A stretch of 64,000 nt of DNA, taken from contig JAHBTP010000001.1 of NCBI GenBank assembly GCA_019638485.1, positions 992,001 to 1,056,000 on the forward strand, in the 5' to 3' direction. The translations under genes and the position numbers were made by a program. Positions 1 to 8,996 of the stretch are shown here, one piece after another; within the stretch, counting starts at the first letter, position 1; each line of letters begins with the position of its first letter. Below the pieces are notes generated by a model. The model ran no database searches. It worked only from the letters and a program-made list of their open reading frames with translations, and was not told the DNA's origin. The DNA comes from Ferruginibacter sp. (GTDB lineage: Bacteria; Bacteroidota; Bacteroidia; Chitinophagales; Chitinophagaceae).

Positions 1-1306
1 AACCACCAGTACCTCTATTTTTTACACCAATAGTCAGGATACGTTTTAATAGATCTCCTTTAACCTCAACCTCTACTAAAGCGCCACCAAAAGGCATAGT
101 ACGCAAAATATCATATTGAGTAAGCGGCATTTGAAGCACATCATCTACCCGTATTGAACCTGAATTAACAATGGCTACTTCAGATAGGGGAGCTGTGTAT
201 TCCATCGCTTTAACTACTAATTGGGTAAGATTTGTACTCTTACTTCTAACCAAAGATTCGCGGCCTTCAAGTGGTTCGCCTGAGGATAAGATAACTTTAT
301 TAGGATCAAAGCCCAACGAGGTAAAATTTGCATTTGCCTTACTCACCCAACGTTGCACAGCAATTTCGGTCATACTGTCAAATGGAATTTTGTCGTCAAT
401 AGGTGTGAGTTTGGGTCTTACTTCCACAATACCGGTTGCCTTATCAATAATCATTTCATTTATATAAACAGTTCTAACATTAGAATGTGCTTTCGTAATC
501 CATACATTGCCTACAAGCTGAATGCGCATATCATGCTCGTGCCCTCCCATAATCATTCCAAGTTGAGGAATACGCTCAGCCAGACGAATATCATCTTCCA
601 TAGCCTGATGTGTAATAGCAACAACTACATCACAAGAGTCTTTAATTCGATTATATACCTCTACTGCGGTGGATAGTGGGTCTGTGTATATTACATAATC
701 TGCTTTGTTAAAAGGTAAGGTAACAGCAATGAATCCAATCCTGGCTGAAGTACCATCTGGGTCTTTTACAGTAACAAAGCGGTATTCAGGCATAGGTGCC
801 ACTACACCATTTTCAATTACATTAAAAGGTTTTTGTTTCCCGTTTACATTTTGGAAGGTGTTAGACGAAATCCACTTAAACTTTGATTCATTTATTCGTT
901 GCTGTAATTCATTTTCGGTAATATCAAATTCATGGTTACCAAACATTGCATAATCTGTACCAGCAGCATTCATCACATCCACCATTTGACGTCCGCGTAC
1001 ACGAACTCCATCAACTTTTAATGTATTGTATATAGATGGGCTTAAAAAATCTCCAGCCATAATTAGGAAACTGTTGGGATTTGCAGCTTTAATTTTTTTA
1101 CTTAAATATCCAACGCGTGCCATACCTCCAATCTTTCCTCCGGCCAATGGGGCTATTTCATATACATCATTCATTTGGATGAAAGTAACCCTTACCTTTC
1201 CCGGTGTAGCCACCAGCCGTTTAGAAGTAGTGCATCCTCCTCCAATCAAAAGAAGAGAAAAGACTACTGCAAACAGGCCAAATATGGGTTTAATTATATT
1301 TTTCAT
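1..1306 (-). CDS. 5'-nucleotidase / cyclic phosphodiesterase family lipoprotein (3' end outside window)
   Basis: Reading the minus strand from an ATG at 1306 gives about 435 codons open to the window edge, so the C-terminus is missing. The protein starts with a lipoprotein signal (hydrophobic run then GGGC, Cys25). Metallophosphoesterase motifs follow: NDVYE, AGDFLSPS, GNHEFD, THQ and GGHEHD, and after them the start of the 5'-nucleotidase C-terminal domain (NSGSIR). The family hydrolyses nucleotides or 2',3'-cyclic nucleotides in the periplasm. The classic first motif has His (NDxH) where this protein has NDVYE. A TAnnTTTG element ends 5 nt before the ATG, so the mRNA is probably leaderless or nearly so. 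The gene diverges from the ABC exporter. Substrate specificity cannot be read from the sequence. Confidence 0.85.
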   Translation of the reverse strand, partial: MKNIIKPIFGLFAVVFSLLLIGGGCTTSKRLVATPGKVRVTFIQMNDVYEIAPLAGGKIGGMARVGYLSKKIKAANPNSFLIMAGDFLSPSIYNTLKVDGVRVRGRQMVDVMNAAGTDYAMFGNHEFDITENELQQRINESKFKWISSNTFQNVNGKQKPFNVIENGVVAPMPEYRFVTVKDPDGTSARIGFIAVTLPFNKADYVIYTDPLSTAVEVYNRIKDSCDVVVAITHQAMEDDIRLAERIPQLGMIMGGHEHDMRIQLVGNVWITKAHSNVRTVYINEMIIDKATGIVEVRPKLTPIDDKIPFDSMTEIAVQRWVSKANANFTSLGFDPNKVILSSGEPLEGRESLVRSKSTNLTQLVVKAMEYTAPLSEVAIVNSGSIRVDDVLQMPLTQYDILRTMPFGGALVEVEVKGDLLKRILTIGVKNRGTGG

Positions 1307-1311
1307 AACAT

Positions 1312-1319
1312 CAAAATTA
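1312..1319 (-). promoter_or_regulatory. -7 element TAATTTTG for the 5'-nucleotidase gene
   Basis: Minus-strand TAATTTTG matches the Bacteroidota TAnnTTTG -7 element. Its last G lies 5 nt from the ATG at 1306, so transcription should start at or just before the start codon. No convincing -33 TTG was seen. Confidence 0.55.
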
Positions 1320-1388
1320 ATGATGTTAGCATAAAAATCATGTATTTAATGATTAACATTGAAATGTGGAGATTATGCCTATGTGTAT

Positions 1389-1396
1389 TAGCTTTG
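1389..1396 (+). promoter_or_regulatory. -7 element TAGCTTTG for the ABC exporter gene
   Basis: TAGCTTTG fits TAnnTTTG and ends 4 nt before the GTG at 1401. A TTG at 1359-1361 is 27 nt upstream, which is too far for a normal -33 box, so the -33 side is weak. Confidence 0.45.
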
Positions 1397-1400
1397 CATT

Positions 1401-3233
1401 GTGCATACATTGGCTTCACTCAATAAATTTTTTTGGCGTTACCGCTGGCATCTATCCTTAGGTATTGTATTTGTAATCCTTACCAATTATTTTAGAATAT
1501 TAGCGCCTCAAATTACCGGCTATATCATTAATACAGTCGTTCAGGCACTTGACCCGGCAAACCAATCTTCTCCCGTAGAATCACTTCCTGATTATGATTT
1601 TTTAGTAAAGAAACTAATTGTTGCTTTTGAAGTATTTGATTTTAAGAAAAAGATTTTTGCCGGTGGAATTGTTTTGCTTATTACTGCCCTCATCAGCGGA
1701 TTCTTTCTGTTTATGATGAGGCAGACTATTATTGTAATGAGCAGACTGATTGAATATGACCAAAAAAATGAAATATTTGAGCACTATCAATTACTTGATC
1801 GAGAATTTTATAAAACACACAGTACAGGAGATCTGATGAATCGCATATCCGAAGACGTTAGTCGTGTGCGTTCTTATACCGGTCCTGCCATTATGTATTT
1901 TATTAACTTGGCAGCGGTCATTGGTTTTAGCCTATATTTTATGATTCGTTCGGATGCAAGACTTACCCTAATTTCATTATCCTCTCTTCCTTTGTTGGCA
2001 ATCACTATTTATTTTGTAAACAGTATAATTAATCGAAAAAGTGAGCGTATTCAAGCCTTGCTAAGTACACTCACTGCCAATGCACAGGAATCTTACTCGG
2101 GAATAAGAGTAATTAAATCTTATGTGCAAGAAAAACCAATGGAAAATCATTTTGAACAGCATAGTGAGGAATATCGTACCGAAGCATTAAGCTTGGCGAA
2201 AACAGAGGCTATATATTTCCCCAGCATGGCATTATTGGTAGGATTGAGTACTTTAATCGCTGTAATGGTGGGAGGTACAGATGTAATCAATGGTGTAAAG
2301 GGGGCCTCTGTGGGAAAAATTGCTGAATTTGTAATGTACATACAAATGCTTACGTTTCCGGTTAGTGCAATTGGTTGGACAGCCAGCATGACTCAACGTG
2401 CAATAGCCTCACAGCGCCGCATAAATGAATTTTTAAATACTCAACCGGCTATTAGTAATAATGAAAACCCAACAACAACTCCAATCCGTGGTGATATCCA
2501 TTTTAAGCATACCACATTAACTTATCCTCATAGTGGAATAGTGGCATTAAAAAATATTAATATTCATATCAAGCCCGGTGAACACGTAGCTATAATTGGG
2601 CCTACCGGATCCGGAAAGAGCACACTTGCACAATTAATTCTACGCATGATGGATCCAACAGATGGCTGTATTATGTTAGATGGAATACCCATCAACCATT
2701 ATGAAATTTCTTATTTGCGAAATAATATTTCCTATGTACCTCAAGAAATATTTTTGTTTAGCGATACTATTAAAAATAATATCCGCTTCGGAAGCAGTAC
2801 AGCAACTTCCAATCAAATTATGGAGGCTGCAAAAAGTGCCGCCTTACTAAATGAGATTGAAAAATTTCCACAGGGATGGGATACTATAATTGGAGAAAGA
2901 GGAGTTACCCTTAGCGGCGGACAAAAACAACGCACCTCTATTGCCAGAGCACTTTTAAAAAATGCAGCAATATTTATCTTTGATGACTGCTTGAGTGCTG
3001 TGGATAGCGAAACCGAAAAGAATATTTTACAGGCATTGGAGAAATATATTCAGGGAAAAACAACGATTATGGTAACCCATCGAATTTTTTCATTAATGCC
3101 ATTTCATAGAATTCTGGTATTGGATGATGGAGAAATAGTAGAAGATGGAACACATGAGTCTTTATTAGCTCAAAATGGTCTTTATGCCCGACTTTATCAA
3201 AAACAGCAGGAAAATGGCGCTGAAAACGAATAA
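1401..3233 (+). CDS. ABC transporter, ATP-binding/permease protein (exporter type)
   Basis: This is a 610-residue half-transporter with an N-terminal six-helix transmembrane domain (about residues 15-330) fused to an ATPase domain. The ATPase has Walker A GPTGSGKS, the ABC signature LSGGQKQR and Walker B IFIFDDCLSAVDSET, followed by the switch His in MVTHR. It resembles the MsbA/MdlB-like multidrug or lipid exporters, which work as dimers in the inner membrane. The start is GTG at 1401; TTG at 1410 is an alternative and no in-frame ATG exists for about 100 codons. The -7 element lies directly upstream, so a leaderless message is likely. The substrate is unknown; a second half-transporter is not adjacent, so a homodimer is the simplest reading. 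Confidence 0.88.
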   Translation: MHTLASLNKFFWRYRWHLSLGIVFVILTNYFRILAPQITGYIINTVVQALDPANQSSPVESLPDYDFLVKKLIVAFEVFDFKKKIFAGGIVLLITALISGFFLFMMRQTIIVMSRLIEYDQKNEIFEHYQLLDREFYKTHSTGDLMNRISEDVSRVRSYTGPAIMYFINLAAVIGFSLYFMIRSDARLTLISLSSLPLLAITIYFVNSIINRKSERIQALLSTLTANAQESYSGIRVIKSYVQEKPMENHFEQHSEEYRTEALSLAKTEAIYFPSMALLVGLSTLIAVMVGGTDVINGVKGASVGKIAEFVMYIQMLTFPVSAIGWTASMTQRAIASQRRINEFLNTQPAISNNENPTTTPIRGDIHFKHTTLTYPHSGIVALKNINIHIKPGEHVAIIGPTGSGKSTLAQLILRMMDPTDGCIMLDGIPINHYEISYLRNNISYVPQEIFLFSDTIKNNIRFGSSTATSNQIMEAAKSAALLNEIEKFPQGWDTIIGERGVTLSGGQKQRTSIARALLKNAAIFIFDDCLSAVDSETEKNILQALEKYIQGKTTIMVTHRIFSLMPFHRILVLDDGEIVEDGTHESLLAQNGLYARLYQKQQENGAENE

Positions 3234-3256
3234 AATCAATAGATTATCAATAGAAT

Positions 3257-3286
3257 TTTGTTATCTCAAAAACAACTTTATCTTTG
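3257..3286 (+). promoter_or_regulatory. TTTG-N18-TATCTTTG promoter upstream of DUF3276 gene
   Basis: TTTG at 3257-3260 and TATCTTTG at 3279-3286 are separated by 18 nt, a full match to the Bacteroidota housekeeping promoter. The GTG start is 36 nt downstream. Confidence 0.75.
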
Positions 3287-3322
3287 CTTCCTTTAAAAAT
3301 AACATTTCTAAAAAACTAATTT

Positions 3323-3748
3323 GTGGCGTACGAAAACAATGACAAAAAACCGGACAGCGTTTATAGTAAAAGAATCAAAGCCGGAAAACGTAGGACTTAC
3401 TTCTTTGATGTTCGTGAAACTAAAGGGAGTGACTATTATTTAACTATTACTGAAAGTCGTAAGCGCTTCGATTCGGATGGTTACGACAGGCATAAAATCT
3501 TTTTGTATAAAGAAGATTTTAACAAATTCATTAAGGGGTTGAATGAGGCCGTAGATTTTGTAAAAACAGAATTGATGCCTGATTTTGATTTTGATGCATT
3601 CAACCATGACACTCCTTATGAAGGTGATGGAGTGAGTAATAGTGCAACTACAGAAGCATCAACAACAACCGATGAGCAACAAGTGCCAAGCAGTTCTGAA
3701 GAACCACCAGCACCAAACAGTAACACGGAAGAAGTTGATAAATGGTAA
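3323..3748 (+). CDS. DUF3276 / PUR-alpha-like nucleic-acid-binding protein
   Basis: The 141-residue protein has a basic, aromatic-rich PUR-like core at about residues 15-95 (SKRIKAGKRRTYFFDVRET, ITESRKRF, IFLYKEDFNKF). This is the bacterial DUF3276 family, related to eukaryotic Pur-alpha and to the Borrelia nucleic-acid-binding protein BpuR. A low-complexity Ser/Thr/Glu/Pro tail covers residues about 105-141. GTG at 3323 is the only sensible start. It is a single-gene unit with a strong promoter upstream and a strong hairpin terminator downstream. The family is expected to bind single-stranded DNA or RNA in the cytoplasm; the physiological target is not known. Confidence 0.85.
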   Translation: MAYENNDKKPDSVYSKRIKAGKRRTYFFDVRETKGSDYYLTITESRKRFDSDGYDRHKIFLYKEDFNKFIKGLNEAVDFVKTELMPDFDFDAFNHDTPYEGDGVSNSATTEASTTTDEQQVPSSSEEPPAPNSNTEEVDKW

Positions 3749-3757
3749 TTTAAAAGC

Positions 3758-3780
3758 GCCTCTTTTTAAGAGGCTTTTTT
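3758..3780. terminator. Bidirectional rho-independent terminator
   Basis: GCCTCTT/AAGAGGC forms a 7-bp stem with a 3-nt loop, followed by six T on the plus strand; the minus side also runs into T-rich sequence. It sits between the convergent DUF3276 and pgi genes, and the pgi stop codon overlaps the T-run. Confidence 0.8.
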
Positions 3781-5374
3781 ATTCCCGCATCTTTTTCCAA
3801 AAGTTAATCAATCCATTGGTTGATGAGTCATGCGTTGTAACTTCTTCGTCGTGTTCCATATCTTTAAGCACATTTTTTGCTAATACCTTACCCAACTCAA
3901 CACCAAATTGATCAAAACTGAAAATATTCCAAATCACCCCTTGTACAAAAATTTTGTGTTCATATAATGCAGTAAGCATTCCTAATGAATATGGAGTTAT
4001 CTTTTTTAACAAAAATGAATTTGTTGGCCGATTGCCTTCAAACACTCTGTTGCTGTCTGCATGCGCACTACCTAACATCAAAGCCTCTGTTTGTGCAAAG
4101 AAATTACTCAACAGTAATTGATGATGATTTCCCCAAGGATTATGAGATTGTGCCGGTGCAATGAAATCACAAGGAACAATATCTGTGCCCTGGTGAAGCA
4201 ATTGATAAAATGCATGCTGTCCATTCGTTCCGGGTTCACCCCATACAACAGGTCCGGTAGCATAACTAACTAATTTCCCATCCCTTGATGCATGCTTCCC
4301 ATTGCTTTCCATGTTTCCTTGCTGAAAATAGGCAGGGAAGCGATGCATATATTGATCATAAGGAAGAATGGCTTCTGATGTACAACCTAAAAAATTACGA
4401 TACCAAATTCCTAATAATGCCATGATAACAGGAATATTTTTCTCCGGAGGGGATTTTGCAAAATGGCAATCAGCGGTATGTGCTCCATGTAAAAGTTGTT
4501 CAAAATTTTCGTATCCAATAGTACAGGCTATAGATAAACCAATAGCACTCCATAAGCTATATCTGCCACCTACCCAATCCCAAAACACAAACATATTTTC
4601 GGGCGCTATACCAAAGGCCTTAACTCCCGCCTCATGGGTACTAACCGCTACAAAATGACGAGCAATATCCTTTTCCAATGCACCCTGCTGCAAAAGCCAT
4701 TGCCGTGCAGAATGAGCATTAGCCATTGTTTCCTGAGTAGTGAATGTTTTACTGGCAATGATAAAAAGAGTTTCCTCAGCATTTATTTGCTTACAGGTTT
4801 CTGCTAAATGCGTGGCATCTACATTACTTACAAAAAAGGCTTTCATACCTGAAATAGTATAAGGCTTTAATGCTTCAGTTACCATTACCGGACCAAGGTC
4901 GCTACCCCCAATACCAATATTTACAATATAACGGATAGGCTTACCCGAAAACCCCTTCCATGTACCGCTATGTAGCCTGAAACAGAAATCCTTCATTTGC
5001 TTTTGAACGCTTCTAATATCCGCTAATATATCCATGCCATCTACTATAAGTTTATCTGAAGTGAAATCTCTTAGTGCAGTATGCAGCACAGCACGGTTTT
5101 CAGTTTTATTTATTAACTCACCGGAAAACATAGCTTTAATAGCCACATCAACCTTGCAGGATGTAAACAATTGCAACAATAATGTCATCGTTTCATCAAC
5201 AACCTTGTTTTTTGAATAATCAAATAAAAGTGCTTCCAACGTTATTGAATACCGATTAAACCTGGATGGATCTTTAGCAAATAAATCCTTCATTTGCACT
5301 TTTTGGATTTTTTCATGATGTAGTAAAAGAGCTTGCCAGGAAGAAGTGGAAGTAGGGTCAACTTGAGGAAACAT
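3779..5374 (-). CDS. pgi: Glucose-6-phosphate isomerase
   Basis: This 531-residue protein interconverts glucose-6-phosphate and fructose-6-phosphate in the cytoplasm. Both family signatures are present: [16 protein letters not shown] in the middle and [12 protein letters not shown] near residues 486-496. The [10 protein letters not shown] segment carries the conserved catalytic-site His region, and GIGGSDLGP is the sugar-phosphate-binding loop. Length is normal for the E. coli-type long isomerase. It is transcribed towards DUF3276 and shares its terminator. It connects functionally to the glucokinase and glycogen genes at 53.9-61.3 kb. Confidence 0.97.
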   Translation of the reverse strand: MFPQVDPTSTSSWQALLLHHEKIQKVQMKDLFAKDPSRFNRYSITLEALLFDYSKNKVVDETMTLLLQLFTSCKVDVAIKAMFSGELINKTENRAVLHTALRDFTSDKLIVDGMDILADIRSVQKQMKDFCFRLHSGTWKGFSGKPIRYIVNIGIGGSDLGPVMVTEALKPYTISGMKAFFVSNVDATHLAETCKQINAEETLFIIASKTFTTQETMANAHSARQWLLQQGALEKDIARHFVAVSTHEAGVKAFGIAPENMFVFWDWVGGRYSLWSAIGLSIACTIGYENFEQLLHGAHTADCHFAKSPPEKNIPVIMALLGIWYRNFLGCTSEAILPYDQYMHRFPAYFQQGNMESNGKHASRDGKLVSYATGPVVWGEPGTNGQHAFYQLLHQGTDIVPCDFIAPAQSHNPWGNHHQLLLSNFFAQTEALMLGSAHADSNRVFEGNRPTNSFLLKKITPYSLGMLTALYEHKIFVQGVIWNIFSFDQFGVELGKVLAKNVLKDMEHDEEVTTHDSSTNGLINFWKKMRE

Positions 5375-5405
5375 AGGCTTTCATTTTCTGTAAGCAAAGA
5401 AACAA

Positions 5406-6422
5406 CTAAAGTTCGGGAAGACACTTTACCAGTTTTTTAATCATATCATCCGTGATATCTAAATGGAATACCATTCTTACTTGGGTTGATGATACAGGAA
5501 GGCAAAGTACATTCCATAGTTTTAACTCATCAACAAAAGTTTGTGGGGAAAAACGTTGCTGCACTTCAAAAATTAAAATATTCGTTTCAACAGGCAGTAT
5601 CTTTCCAACAAAAGGAAGGGTTGCTAAAACAGCTGCTACCTGTTTTGCATTTTTATGATCTATCGAAATACGGTTCAAATTATTTTCAATAGCATATTTT
5701 CCAGCAGAGGCAAGCATGCCTGCCTGCCTCATACCACCACCCATCACCTTTCTGAATCGCCTGGCCTTTTTAATAAAGGATTTTTTACCAATTAACAAAC
5801 TACCTACCGGTGCACCAAGGCCTTTACTAAGGCATACTGAAATGCTATCAAAGCGCTCGCCAAACCATTGTGCACTTTGACCGGTAGCTATTAATGCATT
5901 CCATAATCGAGCACCGTCTAAATGGAGGCTAATATCATTGGAGCGGCAAAGAGCTGCAATGGCGTCCATCTCATCGCCCCCATAAATACTGCCTCCGCCA
6001 CGGTTAGCCGTATTTTCAAGACATACTAAAGTGGAGATAGGGCGATGAATATCTTCAGGATTAATGGCTTCTTTAATAGCATGAGCAGTTATCCTGCCCC
6101 GGTCTCCTTTTATTAGCTTAACCTGGCAGCCGCTATTAAATGCTATTCCGCCACCTTCATAAAAATAAACATGTGCATTCTCATCGCAAATAACCTCATT
6201 TCCCGGTTGGGTGTGACACCTAATGGCAATTTGATTAGTCATGGTTCCACTTGGACAGAATAATGCCTTTTCCATACCAAACATGGATGCAACATAGTTT
6301 TCCAGCTCATTTACCGAAGGATCTTCCTCAAATACATCATCTCCAACCGGGGCCTTCATCATGGCCTCAAGCATTTGGGCAGAGGGACGGGTAACTGTGT
6401 CAGAACGTAAATCAATCATCAT
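5406..6422 (-). CDS. ltaE: Low-specificity L-threonine aldolase
   Basis: A fold-type I PLP enzyme of 338 residues that cleaves threonine/allo-threonine to glycine and acetaldehyde. The protein opens with MMIDLRSDTVTRPS, the universal N-terminus of the family, and carries LHLDGARLWNA and the PLP-lysine region SVCLSKGLGAPVGS. The reading frame is open 15 codons further upstream, but a complete promoter (TTTG-N18-TATATTTG) lies inside that extension and ends 4 nt before the ATG at 6422, so the longer start cannot be used from this promoter. ATG at 6419 is equally possible. It is a single gene downstream of a divergent sigma factor gene. Confidence 0.93.
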   Translation of the reverse strand: MMIDLRSDTVTRPSAQMLEAMMKAPVGDDVFEEDPSVNELENYVASMFGMEKALFCPSGTMTNQIAIRCHTQPGNEVICDENAHVYFYEGGGIAFNSGCQVKLIKGDRGRITAHAIKEAINPEDIHRPISTLVCLENTANRGGGSIYGGDEMDAIAALCRSNDISLHLDGARLWNALIATGQSAQWFGERFDSISVCLSKGLGAPVGSLLIGKKSFIKKARRFRKVMGGGMRQAGMLASAGKYAIENNLNRISIDHKNAKQVAAVLATLPFVGKILPVETNILIFEVQQRFSPQTFVDELKLWNVLCLPVSSTQVRMVFHLDITDDMIKKLVKCLPEL

Positions 6423-6426
6423 CTGC

Positions 6427-6456
6427 CAAATATACTTAAAATGAGTTTGGAACAAA
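6427..6456 (-). promoter_or_regulatory. TTTG-N18-TATATTTG promoter of ltaE; leaderless start
   Basis: On the minus strand TTTG (6456-6453), an 18-nt spacer and TATATTTG (6434-6427) form a perfect promoter. Only 4 nt separate it from ATG 6422, so the transcript should begin at the start codon. Confidence 0.75.
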
Positions 6457-6529
6457 ATTTGCGGCAATTCTGCAATCGTTAGATAATTAATAATTTTGTA
6501 AAAAGTTATGAAAAAAGCAATTTGAGTAT

Positions 6530-6537
6530 TACTTTTG
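6530..6537 (+). promoter_or_regulatory. -7 element TACTTTTG for the primary sigma factor gene
   Basis: TACTTTTG fits TAnnTTTG. It predicts a leader of about 85 nt before ATG 6626, unusually long for this window. The leader contains a small GTTGC/GCAAC hairpin (6565-6583). No good -33 box was seen. Confidence 0.45.
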
Positions 6538-6625
6538 CATAGATTACAAGGTTTTTTTGGTTCGGTTGCTGCATTTGTGCAACTTTTCCTCCCCCAAAAC
6601 TGTCTATAAAAACTAAATCAATACT

Positions 6626-7483
6626 ATGAGGCAATTAAAAATCGCCACACAGATTACTAACCGCGACTCTCAAGCAGTCGAGAAGTATCTGCAGGAAATT
6701 TCTAAGATTTCGATGATTACTCCGGAGGAAGAAACTATTTTGGCTCAAAAAATCAAAATGGGTGACCAACGGGCATTGGACAAATTAGTGCAGGCCAACC
6801 TGCGCTTTGTAGTGTCAGTTGCTAAGCAATATCAACACCAGGGATTATCACTAAGTGACCTAATTAATGAAGGGAATCTTGGTTTGATTAAAGCTGCTCA
6901 GCGTTTTGATGAAACAAAAGGTTTTAAATTCATTTCTTATGCCGTATGGTGGATACGCCAAAGTATTTTGCAGGCTTTAGCCGAGCAGGGTAGGTTGGTA
7001 CGTTTGCCACAAAACAAAATCGGCACTTACAACAAAGCAAACAAAGCTTATATGGCTTTTGAGCAAGAGCATGAGCGCGAGCCATCTACAGAAGAATTAG
7101 CCGAGTTGTTGGAAATGAGTGTAACCGAAATCAACAATATCTTCCAAAGTAATACCCGTCACTCCTCATTGGATGCGCCGGTACACGAAGCGGAAGATGT
7201 TGCCATGGGTGATTTGCTTAAAGGTGGTGCGGAAACAGACGAAGACGTAATGCACGATTCATTAAAAAATGAAATACGCCGGGTACTAAAATCGCTTAGC
7301 CCGCGTGAAGCTGAAATCGTTGCCGCTTTCTTTGGTCTGGATGGTGAAAATGGTGTAACCATTGAGCAAATTGGACAAAAATACGACCTTACCAAGGAGC
7401 GAATCCGCCAAATTAAAGAGCGGGCAATTAAGCGTCTACAAAAAGCCCGTTATAGTGGCGCTCTTAAAGCGTATTTAGGATAA
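6626..7483 (+). CDS. rpoD: Primary RNA polymerase sigma factor (RpoD/SigA family)
   Basis: The 285-residue protein carries sigma-70 regions 1.2 (VEKYLQEISKISMITPEEE), 2 (NLRFVVSVAKQY, YAVWWIRQSILQALAEQ), 3 and 4 (EQIGQKYDLTKERIRQIKE). It lacks region 1.1 and the non-conserved insertion, as is normal for the Bacteroidota housekeeping sigma factor, which recognises TTTG/TAnnTTTG promoters. Several promoters of exactly that type are visible around genes in this window, which fits. ATG 6626 is preceded by no Shine-Dalgarno sequence. The gene is followed by a strong terminator, so it is monocistronic. Confidence 0.95.
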   Translation: MRQLKIATQITNRDSQAVEKYLQEISKISMITPEEETILAQKIKMGDQRALDKLVQANLRFVVSVAKQYQHQGLSLSDLINEGNLGLIKAAQRFDETKGFKFISYAVWWIRQSILQALAEQGRLVRLPQNKIGTYNKANKAYMAFEQEHEREPSTEELAELLEMSVTEINNIFQSNTRHSSLDAPVHEAEDVAMGDLLKGGAETDEDVMHDSLKNEIRRVLKSLSPREAEIVAAFFGLDGENGVTIEQIGQKYDLTKERIRQIKERAIKRLQKARYSGALKAYLG

Positions 7484-7500
7484 TCTTTTTAAAAATTGTC

Positions 7501-7533
7501 AGAGCCTCTCATTTTTGAGAGGCTCTTTTTTTA
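7501..7533 (+). terminator. Rho-independent terminator of the sigma factor gene
   Basis: An 11-bp stem (7501-7511 with 7516-7526, AGAGCCTCTCA/TGAGAGGCTCT) and a 4-nt loop are followed by a run of seven or more T. Confidence 0.9.
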
Positions 7534-7573
7534 TCTCCTGTTTACCCAAAACTGAGGATAAACCCAATTGAAC

Positions 7574-7581
7574 TATATTTG
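7574..7581 (+). promoter_or_regulatory. Possible -7 element TATATTTG for trxB-folB
   Basis: TATATTTG matches the consensus and lies 89 nt upstream of the trxB ATG. A second candidate with one mismatch, AAACTTTG at 7595-7602, is nearer. Which one is used cannot be decided by eye. Confidence 0.35.
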
Positions 7582-7670
7582 AAAAATAGATTTGAAACTT
7601 TGCACAGTAACAGCAAAACTATTCATCATCACCAAACTATTAGAAAAAAGTACTTAAATATACCATAGGT

Positions 7671-8621
7671 ATGGAAAACAATAATTCTCCTGAAAAAGTA
7701 AATTGTTTAATCATTGGCTCTGGTCCGGCAGGTTATACCGCAGCCATTTATGCCGCACGTGCAAATATGAATCCGGTACTCTATCAGGGAATTCAACCCG
7801 GAGGTCAGCTTACCATTACCACTGAGGTGGAAAATTATCCGGGCTACCCCGATGGTGTTCAAGGACCCGAAATGATGCTTCAATTTGAACGCCAGGCTAC
7901 TCGGATGGGAGCCGATATAAGGTATGGGATTGTAACAAAAGTGGACTTATCTTCACATCCATTTAAAGTAGAAGTAGATGAAAATAACTGGCTACAAGTC
8001 AATGCATTAATTATTTCAACCGGTGCTTCTGCTAAATGGTTAGGGCTGCCCAGTGAACAACGATTAAACGGGCAGGGAGTAAGCGCCTGTGCGGTGTGTG
8101 ATGGTTTCTTTTTTAAAGGTAAAGAGGTAGCTATTGTAGGGGCCGGAGATACCGCTGCTGAAGAGGCATTGTATTTATCAAAAATATGCAGCAAGGTTCA
8201 CATGATTATTCGTAGAGATGAGATGAGAGCCAGTAAAATTATGCAGGATCGGGTTATTAACAAACATAATATAATCATTTATTGGAATACTGAAACGGAA
8301 GAGGTGATAGGCGAAAACAAGGTTGAAGCAGTGCGAATTATCCATAATAAAACCGGTGAAAAGACAAATATACCTGTTAGTGCATTTTTCGTTGCCATTG
8401 GCCACAAGCCCAATGCTGAAATTTTTACAGGATGGCTTGATATGGACGATGCAGGATATATTAAAACTATTCCCGGTACTTCAAAAACAAATATTGAAGG
8501 AGTTTTTGCAGCAGGTGATGTACAAGATAAAATATATCGCCAGGCTGTTACAGCCGCAGGTAGCGGATGTATGGCCGCATTAGATGCAGAACGATTTTTA
8601 AGTGAAAAAGGATTTCATTAA
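7671..8621 (+). CDS. trxB: Thioredoxin-disulfide reductase
   Basis: A 316-residue FAD/NADPH flavoprotein that reduces thioredoxin in the cytoplasm. The FAD-binding GSGPAG is at residues 17-22, the redox-active pair is Cys140 and Cys143 in CAVCDG, and the NADPH-binding GAGDTAAEEA follows. The C-terminal FAD motif is GVFAAGDV. Length and motif order are those of the low-molecular-weight bacterial enzyme. The stop codon abuts the folB ATG directly, so the two genes are almost certainly cotranscribed. Confidence 0.97.
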   Translation: MENNNSPEKVNCLIIGSGPAGYTAAIYAARANMNPVLYQGIQPGGQLTITTEVENYPGYPDGVQGPEMMLQFERQATRMGADIRYGIVTKVDLSSHPFKVEVDENNWLQVNALIISTGASAKWLGLPSEQRLNGQGVSACAVCDGFFFKGKEVAIVGAGDTAAEEALYLSKICSKVHMIIRRDEMRASKIMQDRVINKHNIIIYWNTETEEVIGENKVEAVRIIHNKTGEKTNIPVSAFFVAIGHKPNAEIFTGWLDMDDAGYIKTIPGTSKTNIEGVFAAGDVQDKIYRQAVTAAGSGCMAALDAERFLSEKGFH

Positions 8622-8969
8622 ATGGAAATACATCTTAACAAATTAATGTTTCATGCTCACCATGGTGTATTTTTTGAAGAAACACAAATGGGTGGTGAAT
8701 TTGAGGTTCATGTAACTATTTCCTTTTCTCACCAAAATTCCATAAGCAATTTGGAAGATACTGTAGATTATGTAAAAGTATATAATTGTATTGCAGCCCA
8801 AATGGCCAAACCTCACCGGTTGTTAGAGAGCCTTGCCGCAGAAATAGCCAATCAAATTTGTATGTTGGATAAAAAGATAGATCAAGTTTCTATTTCCATT
8901 ACGAAGTTAAATCCACCTATAAAAAATTTTATCGGCACAGTGGGCATTACCCTTATTAAAAAGGCATAG
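8622..8969 (+). CDS. folB: Dihydroneopterin aldolase
   Basis: A 115-residue protein of the tunnelling-fold family that splits 7,8-dihydroneopterin to hydroxymethyl-dihydropterin and glycolaldehyde in folate synthesis. The diagnostic N-terminus MEIHLNKLMFHAHHGV is present, as are the conserved acidic residue of EVHVTISF and the TVDYVKVY segment. It starts on the base after the trxB stop. folP, another folate gene, is in the window at 34.9 kb but not linked. Confidence 0.93.
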   Translation: MEIHLNKLMFHAHHGVFFEETQMGGEFEVHVTISFSHQNSISNLEDTVDYVKVYNCIAAQMAKPHRLLESLAAEIANQICMLDKKIDQVSISITKLNPPIKNFIGTVGITLIKKA

Positions 8970-8996
8970 GTTTAATAATAAACAATAGAAAAAATA

